From Adenophora triphylla var. japonica (taxonomy: Eukaryota > Streptophyta > Magnoliopsida > Asterales > Campanulaceae), in NCBI GenBank assembly GCA_022495995.1, contig JAFEMH010000333.1, positions 248,001 to 312,000 on the forward strand: DNA of 64,000 nucleotides, written 5' to 3'. Below, in pieces: positions 53,246 to 64,000 of this stretch. Made by a program: the position numbers and the translations under genes. The notes under the pieces were generated by a model. It saw only the letters and a program-made list of their open reading frames with translations. It made no database searches and was not told the DNA's origin. Positions within the stretch are counted from its first letter, which is position 1, and every line of letters begins with the position of its first letter.

Positions 53246-54230
53246 CTACAAAGAAAACACACAAGTTAGAATAATTCAGGAAAATCACAGTTCACAAGCG
53301 GTTGGTGCACACATGCGGTTGGCAATAGTACGGTTTTGGAAATGAAAATTTCCAACCACAAGGAAACTGTGAACACAGGTAGTAAAACAAATAAGAAAAA
53401 TACAAAAGCATTTTTACTCAGTACGTGGCATTGTAATCCAAAGTTATCCCACACTGCAAGCAGTTGTTTAGAGAGGAAGTTCTTGGTTTCCAGCCTATAT
53501 ACTTAGTAATACTTAAGTAGTTTTCAAGCATGCGGTTTGAAAATGTATATATACGGTTTTCAGCATGCGGTTGATTTAGAGAGAAAACTAAGCGGTAAAT
53601 ATGATGCGGTTTTGAAACAAGAATTCAGCAACTATAAGTGCGGTTTCAAAACATAGCATGCGGTTCTAAGGATGCGGTTCAAACATGCAAAATAGGCAAA
53701 ATTTTCAGAAATTTTCTAAGTGTGGAAAAACAAGTTTGAAAATTAGGTCAAACCAAAACATAAGAAAAAATCTGAAAATGGAGATGAACAGTCATATGAG
53801 TGCATGAAGAACACGAAGAACATCAAGAACAGAGATTTGATGAAAGTTAACCAAAATGAACAAATAACATGTCAAAATGATCACATTGAGCAGTAGATTA
53901 ACAATATATTATTAAAAATAACTACTTTACTCAAAATCACCCAGAAAATGCAAAAATACAGAAGTGGGTTTCGAAACTTAAAGAGTTTAAAAATCAAAAT
54001 CAGTGCTCAGAATGTGTATTGATCATGAAACAAAGTACATAATCAGAATTAGAAGTATAATCCGAGCAAAACCCAACAAATTTCATTTAAAATGATCAAG
54101 AAACAAAGCATTAATGAACAAAAATCAGATTATGGGTGCTCGAAGCTTTCAAGGTCAACAATGGCAGATTAACAAATAAACATGTTATGATTTGCAGAAG
54201 ATTAAGAAGTTTAGGTCTAAGAAATCATAC
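53246..54230 (-). other. Predicted intron of the extra gene (985 bp)
   Basis: Donor GTATGATT at 54230, acceptor TTTCTTTGTAG ending at 53246, both on the minus strand and both canonical GT-AG. AT-rich and stop-rich, with eight GCGGTT motifs at 53,298-53,680. Splicing is inferred, not shown. Confidence 0.6.
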
Positions 54231-54257
54231 CATGTCTTCGATGGGTTTGGGTGCCAT
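54231..54257 (-). CDS. Extra gene of SIRE-type element, exon 1 (9 codons)
   Basis: ATG at 54257 in the context AATCAATGGCA opens nine codons ending at a GTATG donor, in phase 0 with exon 2. It lies about 130 bp downstream of a TATA box and after a CT-rich leader, the usual layout of a plant gene start. Confidence 0.55.
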
Positions 54258-54384
54258 TGATTTGAAGAAAAGCTTAGAGCTTTTTGAAGGTTTAGAGAGA
54301 GAAAGCGAGTTGGTAGAAGAAACTGACAAAGGTACGGTGACAGAGATGGCAGTTGAAAAAGTTTAGAAAGAAGAGAATGATTTC

Positions 54385-54392
54385 TATTTATA
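54385..54392 (-). promoter_or_regulatory. Internal TATA box for the extra gene
   Basis: The minus strand reads GCCTATAAATAGAAA, a strong plant TATA box, about 128 bp upstream of the exon 1 ATG. A CT-rich, ATG-free leader follows. Upstream at 54,691-54,790 there are six GCGGTT motifs in 100 bp, which could serve as binding sites. Confidence 0.6.
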
Positions 54393-54397
54393 GGCAC

Positions 54398-54868
54398 AAA
54401 TTGAGGGTTAGGCAGCTGAAGGGACAGTTACAAGTTCCCACAGGGTGAATCATTACAAATGTTGCACCCTTTCAGCTTCAACACATCAATTAATGACGGC
54501 TGACATGAAGGCCATTAAATGCTAATGTTCCCTTTGCATTAAATGCATTCAAATTTTAAAATTTCGTGGGAAAACATTTGCAAATAAACCCTTAAAGTAA
54601 AATTAAGGACTGAAAAATAAATAAAAGGAATTTGAACTGTTTTTTTTAAATAACTGTAAACAAGAATTAGAAAATACTCCAAGTTGAAACGCGGTTGAGA
54701 TCCAAGCGGTTGAGCTGCAGCAAGCGGTTTGAGTGAAGCGGTTGGCTGCAGTGCGGTTGGACATACTTGCAGTTTGTTGCACGCGGTTCAACAAAGGTGA
54801 GGTTTGAATCCTCCATAGGAATTTCAACCTATACTCAACACACAAGTTAGCCAATAAAAAATATGGAA
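54398..54868 (-). other. Spacer between pol and the extra gene (possible promoter region)
   Basis: Non-coding spacer of about 470 bp with a GCGGTT cluster (54,691-54,790) and AT-rich sequence. It contains no continuation of pol, whose stop is at 54869. Confidence 0.55.
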
Positions 54869-57133
54869 TCATTTAAGTTCAAGCATACCCATTTCTCCTC
54901 TAAGGAATGAAAACCTCTTGGAGTCAAGAGCCTTGGTGAGGATATCAGCAATCTGGTTGTCTGTCCCCACGTACTCTAAATGGATATTCCTCTTCTCCAC
55001 ATGGTCTTTGAAGAAATGATACTTGATATCTATATGCTTGGTCTTGGAATGCATGACAGGGTTGTTGGAGACTGAAATTGTTGAAGTGTTGTCGCACATG
55101 ATAGGGCAATTTCCTTCATGGATTCCATAGTCCACCAACTGCTGCTTCATCCAAAGGATTTGACAGCAACAACTACCAGCAGCAATGTACTCAGCCTCTG
55201 TGGTTGACACTGAAACTGATGCTTGCTTCTTGCTGGCCCAAGCAACTAGTCTATTCCCGAGGAAATGACAAGTACCACTAGTTCTTTTCCTGTCAATAGT
55301 ACAAGCTGCATAATCTGCATCTGAATAACCTACAAGATCGAAGTTCGAATCTTTGGAATACCAAAGTCCAAGGTTAGTGATTCCAGATAAATAGCGGATT
55401 ATACGCTTGACTGCAATAAGATGTGCTTCTCTAGGATCAGCTTGGTAATGAGCACATACACAGACACTAAACATAATATCGGGCCTACTAGCAGTTAAGT
55501 AAAGTAATGAGCCAATCATACCTCGATATAAAGTTTGATCAACTTTCTTACCTTTGAGATCTTTATCTAGCTTATTACCGGTGGCCATAGGAGTATCATA
55601 TGCTTTAGCATTTTCTAATCCAAACTTCTTTATCAACTCCTTGGTGTATTTGGCTTGGCTGAGGAAAATACCTTCTTCACATTGCTTGATTTGAAGCCCG
55701 AGGAAGAAAGTTAATTCTCCCATCATGCTCATCTCAAACTTGCTTTTCATTAGCTTTTCGAAACGCTTACAAAGTAACTCATTAGTGGAACCAAAAATAA
55801 TATCATCGACATATATTTGAACAAGTAAAGTATGCTCATTATATTTGGCAATAAAAAGAGTTGTATCGATTTTACCGCGTTTAAATCCTTTTTCTAGTAA
55901 AAATTTAGAAAGAGTCTCATACCATGCCCTTGGAGCTTGCTTAAGTCCATACAAAGCTTTCTGGAGTTTGTAGACATGATTGGGAAATTTGGAGTCTTCA
56001 AATCCAGGAGGTTGGGCAACATACACGGTCTCTTGCAGTTCGCCGTTGAGGAAAGCACTCTTCACATCCATTTGATATAACTTGAAACGCTTGAAAGAGG
56101 CGTAGGCTAAGAAGATTCTGATAGCTTCCAATCTTGCAACTGGAGCAAAGGTTTCATCATAATCGATTCCTTCTTCTTGCCTATATCCTTGTGCAACCAA
56201 CCTTGCTTTATTCTTAGTGATGCTTCCATTTTCATCCATCTTATTCCTAAATACCCACTTAGTTCCTATCACTCCTTGATCCTGAGATCTAGGCACCAAA
56301 GTCCAGACCTTGCATCTTTCAAACTGGTTGAGTTTTTCTTGCATAGCAACGACCCAACTGGAATCTTGGAGTGCTTCATCAATCTTCTTGGGTTCAACTT
56401 GAGATAAAAGAGAAGTATGCTCGTCATAGTTCGATCTCCTTGTTTGAACATCGGAAAACAGATCACCAATCACATTTGTGAGGGGGTGACTGCTGACTTC
56501 ACGAACCTCCGGGGGTAAGTCTGGTTGGACTGAGGTTTGCTGAAGATCTTCAATTGGAACATCGTTAGATCCTTCAGCGAAGTCATGGAAGGTAAGTTGA
56601 CGAAGAGGTTCTATAAGCTGGATAGGGGAATTCTCAACTTCTTCTTCCCTAGGAGTTGCATCTGGACAAGGAACTTCAGGTGCGGTTTCAAAGGTGCGGT
56701 TTGAGTAAATTTCAGTTGAGGGTGCTGGATTTTGCGGTTGAGGTTCAGGTGCGGTTTGAGATGGTTCACCTGTTTCATTTTGCTCAACAAAGTCATCAGC
56801 AACATTTGGAGCCAAATGTGGCTCAAGGAGAGAATGCTCATCGAAAGTGACATGGACAGACTCAACTATTTTTAAACTGGTTTTATTGAAAACACGAAAA
56901 GCTTTTGAATGTTTAGCATACCCAACAAAAATACCTTCATCGGCTTTAGCTCTGAATTTACCTCTATTTTCTCTTCCGTTGTAGAGGACAAAACATTTGC
57001 AGCCAAAGATCTTGAAGAATGCAATGTTGGGGGTTCTTCCTCGCCAAAACTCATAGGGAGTCTTGTTATAGGTTTTGTTGATGAGGGAGCGGTTCTGAGT
57101 GAAGCATGCTGTATTGATTGCTTCAAATTTCAA
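54869..57133 (-). pseudogene. SIRE-type integrase C-terminal part, reverse transcriptase and RNase H (754 codons)
   Basis: Begins in the integrase ([25 protein letters not shown], then [14 protein letters not shown]). A linker with Pro, Thr and Gln follows, then reverse transcriptase ([49 protein letters not shown]) and RNase H ([31 protein letters not shown]). The RT/RNase H part looks complete with its YVDD site. It is out of frame with the upstream integrase because of an indel at a T run near 57,134-57,140, so no full Pol can be made without frameshifting. Confidence 0.85.
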
Positions 57134-57219
57134 AAATACTGAGGTAGCTTCGCTTCAGATATCATTGTCTTTCCAGCCTCAATCAACGTCCTATTCTTCC
57201 TTTCCACAACCCCATTTTG

Positions 57220-58149
57220 TTATGGAACACCAGCGGTTGAAAAATTGTGATCAATCCCATGGTCATCACAATACTGAGCAACACCGTTGTTCTTGAATTC
57301 CGTTCCATTATCTGATCGAACACTAACGATGTCGTCTTCTTTTTGAGTTTGGAGCCGTCTAAAGAGTGTGGTGAGAATCTCATAACAATCATCTTTGGAA
57401 ATCATCATCTCAATCCACGTATATCTTGAATAATCGTCCACCACTACTAAAGTATATCTATTTCCTCCAATGCTGGCAGTGGTTACGGGTCCAAACAAAT
57501 CTATGTGAAGCAGTTGTAAGTATCTTGAAGTTGATGGAGCGGTCTTGCTGGTGAAAGACGACGCGGACTTCTTACCAAGCTGGCATGCACTGCATTTCTC
57601 TGGATGGTGGTCAGCCACTTTGGATAAACCACGAACGAGGTTTTCCCTACCAATCTTTGCAAGATACTTGAAGTTCAAGTGGCTCAACCTCTTGTGCCAT
57701 AGCCAACTATTTTCGCTCACATTTTTAGCTACAAAACAGAGATTAGTAATACTACATGGAGAATTTAGATCAATGATGTAAATATTACTCTTACGAATCC
57801 CTGTGAGTAGGGTGACGCCGGAAATGCTATCTTTGATAAAACAATTTGATGATGTGAAGTTGCAAAGCATTCCTTTGTCGCAGAATTGAGAAATTGAAAG
57901 GAGGTTGTGCTTGAGTCCTTCAACAAGAGAAACCTTCTCAATGGTTAGGTTTCCTCTCCTTATAATACCATATCCAATGGTCTTTCCTTTGTTGTTGTCA
58001 CCAAAGGTTACAGACGGACCACTTGCTTCAATGACATCTTCTAGCAATGATCTATCTCCAAATATATGTCTTGAGCAAACCACCGTCAAGATACCATTCA
58101 TTATCCTTGGAGTGACCAAATGAAGCGAGAGGACCTGAAATGTAAACAT
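57220..58149 (-). pseudogene. SIRE-type protease end and integrase core (309 codons)
   Basis: Contains SRHIFGDRSLLEDV after the protease site, the integrase zinc region HKRLSHLNFKYLAKIG...CSACQLGKK, and the core with LLHIDLFGP, DDYSRYTWIE and SVRSDNGTEFKN. It stops at 57220, where the usual PQQNGVVERKN reads P-stop-QNG (CAA to TAA, a C-to-T change). At the protease site the frame is also broken: an extra T, and a change of the catalytic DSG to DGG at about 58,105. Confidence 0.82.
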
Positions 58150-58232
58150 TAAGAACGAGGTCCCCCTTTATTCCTTGGGTCCTGAAGTTAGCAACCCTTT
58201 ACGACCCACACCTCGCTTGACGAGAAGGAGGT

Positions 58233-60505
58233 TTACTCTTCCCGGCATTGGATGTGAACCGCAAAAGGCATTCTCGCAGTCTTGTGACCTAAACCATCAC
58301 ACACGTAACATTTATAATAGCTACAAGCTTCATGAGGTTTTACTAACTCCTTACTCTTCTTAGGAGTTGCATGCGGTTTGAGAAACGCGGTTTCACCCTT
58401 AACAAAAGAAACCGGCTTTGGTTTGACCACGTATTTTCTAGGAACGCTATTCCTGCTTTTGAAGGCGGAGGAGCGGTCGAAGAAGAGGCGCGGCCGACCG
58501 CGGTTGCCAAGATCTCTAGTTCCACCAGAGGCGGTTTTAGGAATGCGGCCAACTCCATAAGCCATTTCTTCGACGCTACACTCTCGTAATCCTTTGGCTT
58601 CATCTGAGAGTTCTTCCCATATTGCTTCCCTTTAGGGTAGACATAATTTATTTGTTGTCCTTTACCCTTGCCTTTAGCATGCTTCCCCTTAGGAATTTCT
58701 TTAGTTAGTTCCAAAATTTCCTCATCCTTTTCACTCGAGGATGCACACTTCTCCTCTTCCTCAGATCCAAAACCTAGACCTTCCTTAATTCCAGGAGGAA
58801 CTTGGGAGTCCATGATTTTATCCTTGGTGGATTGAGACTTGAGCCACGAATCAATAATCTTTTGGAGATCGTTGATTTGGGTTACCAAGTCATCATTCCG
58901 GAGTTGAAGTGCAGCAACCTTAGTTTCAAGGATGCGGTTCTGATCAGCAAGAGGAGTCATACTTCTGATTTGGTCCTTAAGATTTGAAATTTCGGACTTC
59001 ATCACAGTTTTCTCCGTCTTGTACAGATTAAGTTCATCATGAGCTATGCTTAAGGCTTTCTTAAGATTAGAGAATTGATGGATTACCGTTTCAGCTTCCT
59101 TAACATCCTTTCATGTTCCATGGGAGAAACCTCTTCCACCACCCTTTTCAAAATTTTCTTCTTTGGAATTGTTTTTGAAGGTGGAGCATTTGTAGGAGGA
59201 AAAATGGGACGTGAATACGAGCAATTTCCTATCTTAATGCTAGGAGTAAGTTTGATATTTTCATCAAACGTAAAATTTGGAAGTTTTGTAGAAACCTCTT
59301 TTTCTTCCATATCTTGCGACTCGATTGACTCGTAATCGACTCATCGGAAGCGTCCGCAATTAAGCGAGAGATTAACCTCTTCGGTTTCATCATCACTTCC
59401 ATCATCGAATCTGTTTCAATCCAAGTAGCCAATTCCTTGGAATTCTCTTCCTCCTCAAGAACCATTCCCTTGCGACGAGAAAATTTCGCAGAGAGGTTTT
59501 CTTTTCATGTATTCATATTTAGGCCGCGGACACTCGTATGCAAAGTGACCAGGTTTTCTACAATTGTAGCAAACTAGATCACTCTTTTTCTTTGTATCTC
59601 CGGCCTTAGAAAACGTTGCGGGAGGTTTGCCTTTTGAAAATGATTTTCCGAAAGGTTTTGAGGATTTTCTAAATTTTTGGAATCTTTTCACAAACATGGC
59701 AAAATCATCATCATCCATCTCGATGAGTGATGAGGTTGATATGGAAGGATCTGCAGTTTGATTGGATGTAGATGGTTTCTCCTCATGTTCCACGACGGAC
59801 ATGGATAGAGATTTGGTTTTCCCTTCAATCTCTTCAATATGATTTAATTTTAATTCATAGACTCTAAGATTGGCGTACAAGTTACTTAACGACCAAGTAC
59901 CCAAAACTTTGGAGTCTTCTAAAGAGGTAGCCTTATTTACCCATTTAGAACCTAAAGCAGATAGGAAAGTCATATTGATTTCCTTATCGGTTAAAGTTTT
60001 GCCAAGAGATCTACAAGCATTAACTACCTCAACATATCGGTCGTAGGTTTGACGCAAGGTTTCGTTGGATTTTCTGTTGAAGTTGTTGTATGATCTTTCA
60101 ACAGCATATAATTTGCTTTCCTTGCATTCGTCATCACCTTCGAGGTAGCTCTCAATGGCATCCCACATCTGCTGCGGTTTTGAGGTACATCACTTTCTGT
60201 AGAGTTGATACGGGGAGGGTTCCAGAAATGATGTGCCTAGCCTTGATGTCCAAGGCAACCAATCTCTTCTCTTCATCCGACCACTCATCTATTGGCTTTT
60301 TGACTTCTGGAGTTTCAGCATTGGTGGTTGCATCAGTGTTAGCCTTCATTGGAATTAGAGGGCCATTGATCACGCACTCCACCAGCATTTCATCTATAGT
60401 TTCCAAATGAATAAGCATTCGGCACTTCCAGATGTCAAAGTGGTTTTCGTCCAAGATTGGAATGTGTGAATAGTTAACAGTAGTCATTGTCTTTGTATTT
60501 GCCAT
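58233..60505 (-). pseudogene. SIRE-type gag, broken into several frames
   Basis: Starts at the ATG at 60505 (YSHIPILDENHFDIWKCRM...). A 1-nt loss near 60,165 shifts the frame into WDAIESYLEGDDE. The zinc knuckle CYNCRKPGHFAYEC lies at about 59,540. Further frame changes occur near 59,460, 59,300 and 59,005. The coiled SEISNLKDQIRSM...ILETKVAALQLRNDDL region lies at 58,850-59,000, and a second knuckle (CYVCDGLGH, last Cys lost) at about 58,300. The domain order is that of the long SIRE/Maximus Gag. The plus-strand fragment at 30,557-31,349 is a relative. Confidence 0.82.
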
Positions 60506-60561
60506 ATCGAATCGGCACACAAGCTGTTAAGCTTGAAAAACAGTGGTTTTAAAATGTGTTG

Positions 60562-60573
60562 GCTCTGATACCA
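60562..60573 (-). other. SIRE-type primer-binding site (initiator tRNA-Met)
   Basis: TGGTATCAGAGC on the minus strand, 2 nt from the 5' LTR. Confidence 0.9.
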
Positions 60574-60575
60574 CT

Positions 60576-62044
60576 TGTTGGTCCCAAAGGTGGCAACAAG
60601 GGTGAAAATACAGCTAGAGGGGGGGTGAATAGCTGTTTCAAATTTTTTGCCCTCTTTTGAAAACTAAACCTCTTGCTTACAAAATCCTCTTGCAGTTGAT
60701 AATAGACTACAAGTGATGATGTAAAATGCACAGCGGAATAATAGAGTATAAGCGGTTTGAGAGGCGGTTTGTAAAACGCTGTTTTGCTAGGCGGTTTTGG
60801 TAAGAGCAGTTTTAAAAACACGTGTGATTTTGACAATGTTAACTCCAAACACTATTTCACAATAATGGATAACTAAATAAAGATCAACCAGAGACAGAAA
60901 TAAATAATTAGCAAGCACAGAAAATATAAATGCAGTAAAATATATGAACAAACTATTTGGAGTGGTTCAATCGATAAACGATCTACGTCCACTACCAAGA
61001 TGGTTAGTCTTGGATTTCTAAGAGAGATTTTATATTGAGTATTTGAGAGATTACAAAGTACAATAAAATCTTTTCTATGAAGAACAAATCCTAGACTATA
61101 ACCAGTGTATCTCAAATGAATAAACTATGTGTTTAAACAAGTGAGGTGTGGTGTGAGAACAAGATCAAGGCTCTTTAAATCTGAGAGATGTAGAGCTCAA
61201 TGATTCTTGAATGTGTTAAGGCTTGATTTCTGGGCTATGGAATATTTCTTGAAGGTTGAAGATGAAGATTCAAAGGACTAAGAATTTCTGGGCAGAGCTT
61301 CAGCTTCAATGAACACAGCACTTTCTCAATTTTTCAAGAAATCTTCAAATGGTGAAGATTAGGGGCATTTATACCCAAGCATCAAGAAACTAGCCATTAG
61401 ATACAGCTGTGTAAGGACAGTACTTGATGCAATCCTATTGGTCCACAATATCCACTTTTGTCCTTTGGTACAGCTGCTGCAGATAAAGCTGATCAGGCTC
61501 CAGCTGCAAGCAATGAGGTTAGGACACCTGTCACCTTTTCAAGATCCTTGCAGATCTTCTCTGACATTGAATCACGTGACAAGATTTAGTGATTGACTTT
61601 TGATATTGCTGACGTGGATTCCAATGGATAAAAAGTGGTTCACTTCAAGTCTTCAATCATTGGATGCGGTTGGTGAGGAGCGGTTAGGATCATGCGGTTT
61701 GCTACACCAGGAGGTTGCACAGATGCGGTTGCACATGAACTGCACAGGTGCGGTTCAAGAGCGGTTATACTGCAGTTTGTTCAAGAAGCAGATTCAAAGG
61801 AGAAATACACATGCGGTTCATTGGGGCAGTTTTGAACAGTGCTGGAACTGCAACTCTCCAATCCAATGAGTTTTGTGCCAGTCTTCAAGCCTAAATTTAA
61901 CCTATTCTATAAAATGGACTTAGCTAAAAAATTGAAGTCTAAGCTTCATTACATAGGGTCCTAAAGTCCTTAAAATAGACAGGAGATTATGGTATCAATC
62001 AAATCTTATACAAAATAGGAGGGTTAAAACATGCATACCCAACA
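60576..62044 (-). repeat. SIRE-type 5' LTR (1469 bp)
   Basis: Colinear with 48095-49572. It lacks 12 bp containing one GCGGTT motif (near 61,812) and has GCAGTT where the other LTR has GCGGTT (near 61,827), so the motif number varies between the two LTRs. Confidence 0.93.
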
Positions 62045-64000
62045 ATACTGCAAGCACAAAAGAGTGCCTCCCAAACAACATCACGGTCTAGTTGCCCGTC
62101 TTCAATGAAACTCAAGTTGTCATCAAGCTGTGCAGTGGTTAATGGATAAATGTGGTGTATATTGAGCAACAGTGGTTTTGAAGGTGTATGAATCATTTTC
62201 AGCAACAAAGAATTAATGAACCTCACAGTTAAATGAATTTCACCCATCTTCTTCGCCCCATAAGAAAGCAAAACCAAAAGAAGATATGAACATGTGCAAA
62301 CACTCTCAATTTTGAGGGTATAAAGACAGATCTTGACCTTCCCAATTCTTGAATTCCTGACCCCACCAACATTATCACCAATTTGCAAGTGACATTTATC
62401 AAACACCCCAATAGTTATAACAGTACCTGGATCGAAAACCTTCCAGGTGTAATTGTACTGCTCGCTCCATTTGTGCGCAAAGTTGTCTATGATAGTCCTC
62501 GTCCCGGTCCATTTCTTCTTATATTTAGGCACATGGTAAGCATATGTTGTTCCCCTGCTATCTTTTATTTTTATTAACGGAGAAAACCCTTTAGCATCTG
62601 GAGAATGCATCATCTCAATCAATATACCAACGTCGCCTCTATGAATTATATGTACCTTGCAGTCTGTAGCAGCACTGGTGATAGGCTTCATGAGTATCTT
62701 TTCTTGCCGTCCTGAGATATTATACTTCACTGCAGCACCCAATTCATGCCATATTAAAGCTAACTCCACAGTAACATACCATTTCCCAAGTATTACAGTC
62801 TGTTTGGGTAACTCTTGGCCACTCACATCCACCTCTAGCTGCTCATTAGAAAAGGTAACACCCGTTACGTCAACTCTTGGAAGATCAGTGTCGCTCAAAA
62901 CAACCTTGTTCGCAACACTCGAGGCATTGAGCAAATTTTCATCTGAGCTAATTACAAGGCTCTTAATGTACAAATCCCAATAAATCTTTCCTTTAACGAT
63001 CATTAGAGACGAGGGATCAATTGCAACACCTGCTACAATTTTACCATCCAAAAGACACCCTTGTAAAGCAAGAACTCTAAATAACAGGTACATTGAGAAA
63101 CTCAGCTTTGCTGCAACACTAGACACATTTGCTACCTTAACCAACCCATCCATGGGCAACATCTCACCCAAAACCAATCTCAGAGGCAACGTAACACCAA
63201 ACGTCTTACACACACTCACCAACAATGGAGATAATTCATTATCTACTAATCTAGAATACACTAGACTGCACACAAAAAATTCAGCATGCTCAAAAATTGA
63301 AGCAACATAACCAAAAATGACAACACACTGCTTTGAAAAATTCAGCTCAGCTTCATGAAATGCTTTCATTTGAACATCCACCTGGCTTGCTTTATCCTTA
63401 ATGCCATTGAGCTGAATAGAACAATCAATGTCTATTATTTTCGACCCCCTGCCTTTGCACACTTTATGTAATTCAGGTTTATCAGTGCAGTATCCCAAAC
63501 TACTATCTCCATTATCCTCATCTTTTCTTATAACAACTGAGCTATGTTTTTGTAGCTTTGCATCACCACATCAGAGCAAGTGTGTTGTTATCAGTAAAAT
63601 AATTCCCATTGACCGTTGGGATTGCCTAAACTCCATTTTCCAGTAACTCTTAAACTTACTTTCAGAAATATCATAGACCTTCATCATATACTTAGCATAC
63701 ATCAAATCTACTTGTTCATAATTGCTCAAGTATGGCTCACTATACTTCCAATATCCTCCTGGATCCCACAACCACTCAATTGAAAATCCTGGACCAAAAA
63801 TAAGGGCTAATCGAAGTAATTCCTTAGTCACTTTTAGAGGAACTTTTATCGAACAGTTGGTGTGCATTGAAAAAATATGCAAACCGCTTTCATTCAGACA
63901 GCCATCAACATCCCCTCCATTCTTCTCAACTTGGATCTTAAAATCATTTGAGATCAAACCGGTTGCACAATTATTCACAACAATATTAACAGGACTATCA
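62045..64000 (-). pseudogene. Element H reading frame with captured MCTP/FTIP C2 domain and PPR start
   Basis: Open from the right window edge (7 codons before 63978) to the SIRE insertion at 62045, with one TGA at 63571-63573. Residues are counted from 63498. 1-285: unrecognised, partly hydrophobic. About 289-425: a C2 domain of the plant MCTP/FTIP type (KDSRGTTYAYHVPKY, WTGTRTIIDNF, WKVFDPGTVITIGVFDKCHL, SRIGKVKICLYTL, KKMGEIHLTVRF), followed by HHIYPLTTAQLD, the usual start of the post-C2 linker. About 465-485: RDVVWEALFCACS, the start of a PPR E-motif, which continues in frame at 48089. No membrane segment of MCTP follows. It lies inside a Gypsy element, so this is captured host sequence; whether it is expressed is unknown. 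Confidence 0.7.

Larger units (their letters stand above)
48095..62044 (-). mobile_element. SIRE/Maximus-type Copia element with an extra gene, 13.95 kb
   Basis: LTRs 48095-49572 and 60576-62044 (about 20 differences by eye plus small indels), perfect ATACT duplication (48090-48094 and 62045-62049), primer site TGGTATCAGAGC (60562-60573), polypurine AGGGGGAGAT (49573-49583). Order in element sense: 5' LTR, large gag, protease/integrase, RT/RNase H, then a spliced extra gene before the 3' LTR, as in SIRE/Maximus elements with an 'env-like' frame. Gag and pol carry several frameshifts and one stop. Across the element the plus-strand hexamer GCGGTT is hugely over-represented. Confidence 0.93.

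Overview
This is nuclear DNA of a flowering plant, most likely a eudicot. It is AT-rich, carries nested LTR retrotransposons, plant MITEs and TATA/CT-rich plant promoters, and has no bacterial gene organisation. I cannot name the species. Almost the whole window is mobile DNA. The only host-type gene is a receptor-like cytoplasmic kinase on the minus strand at 36.4-37.4 kb, whose 3' part lies at 33.2-33.7 kb beyond an inserted retroelement. A second set of host-derived pieces (a C2 domain of MCTP/FTIP type joined to a PPR tail) sits inside a Gypsy element at 47-48 and 62-64 kb.

Layout. (1) 1-30,185: a nest of four related Ogre/Tat-type Ty3/Gypsy families, called F1-F4 here. All use a tRNA-Arg primer site or, for F4, share the same LTR motifs. 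F1 (minus) is inserted in the 5' leader of F2 (minus), and F3 (plus, 18,769-30,159, complete, TSD CCTGT) is inserted in the F2 LTR. A block running from inside F1 to inside the F3 LTR (489-8,167) was then duplicated in tandem (8,168 to about 19,228). After that, copy 1 received an F4 LTR, now solo (4,012-5,749, TSD CCGCC), and copy 2 received a non-autonomous CACTA transposon (11,294-16,402, TSD AAC). (2) 30,186-33,198: broken Gypsy and Copia gag fragments, a Stowaway-like MITE holding an LTR-like insert, and AT-rich DNA. (3) 33,199-37,447: the kinase gene, split by a very young Tork-like Copia derivative (33,701-36,390, TSD ACCCA). (4) 37,448-41,899: non-coding DNA with PIF/Harbinger and hAT MITEs. 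(5) 41,900-46,566: a young, nearly intact Copia element with two nonsense codons. (6) 46,871-64,000: a Gypsy element (H) with captured host gene fragments, interrupted by a 13.95-kb SIRE/Maximus-type Copia element (48,095-62,044, TSD ATACT).

How the parts work together. The TSDs give a firm nesting order. Removing an insert with one TSD copy restores an open frame in two places: the kinase, and the C2-PPR reading frame. The most unusual signals are: a covarying hairpin module plus a second tRNA-Arg complement shared by all four Ogre/Tat LTR families; palindrome arrays whose stems change in a compensated way; a spliced extra gene with its own TATA box in the SIRE-type element; and heavy, frame-independent spread of the hexamer GCGGTT through that same element.

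Limits: everything is by-eye reading. Family names rest on motifs, lineage names within Copia are tentative, and no database search was run.
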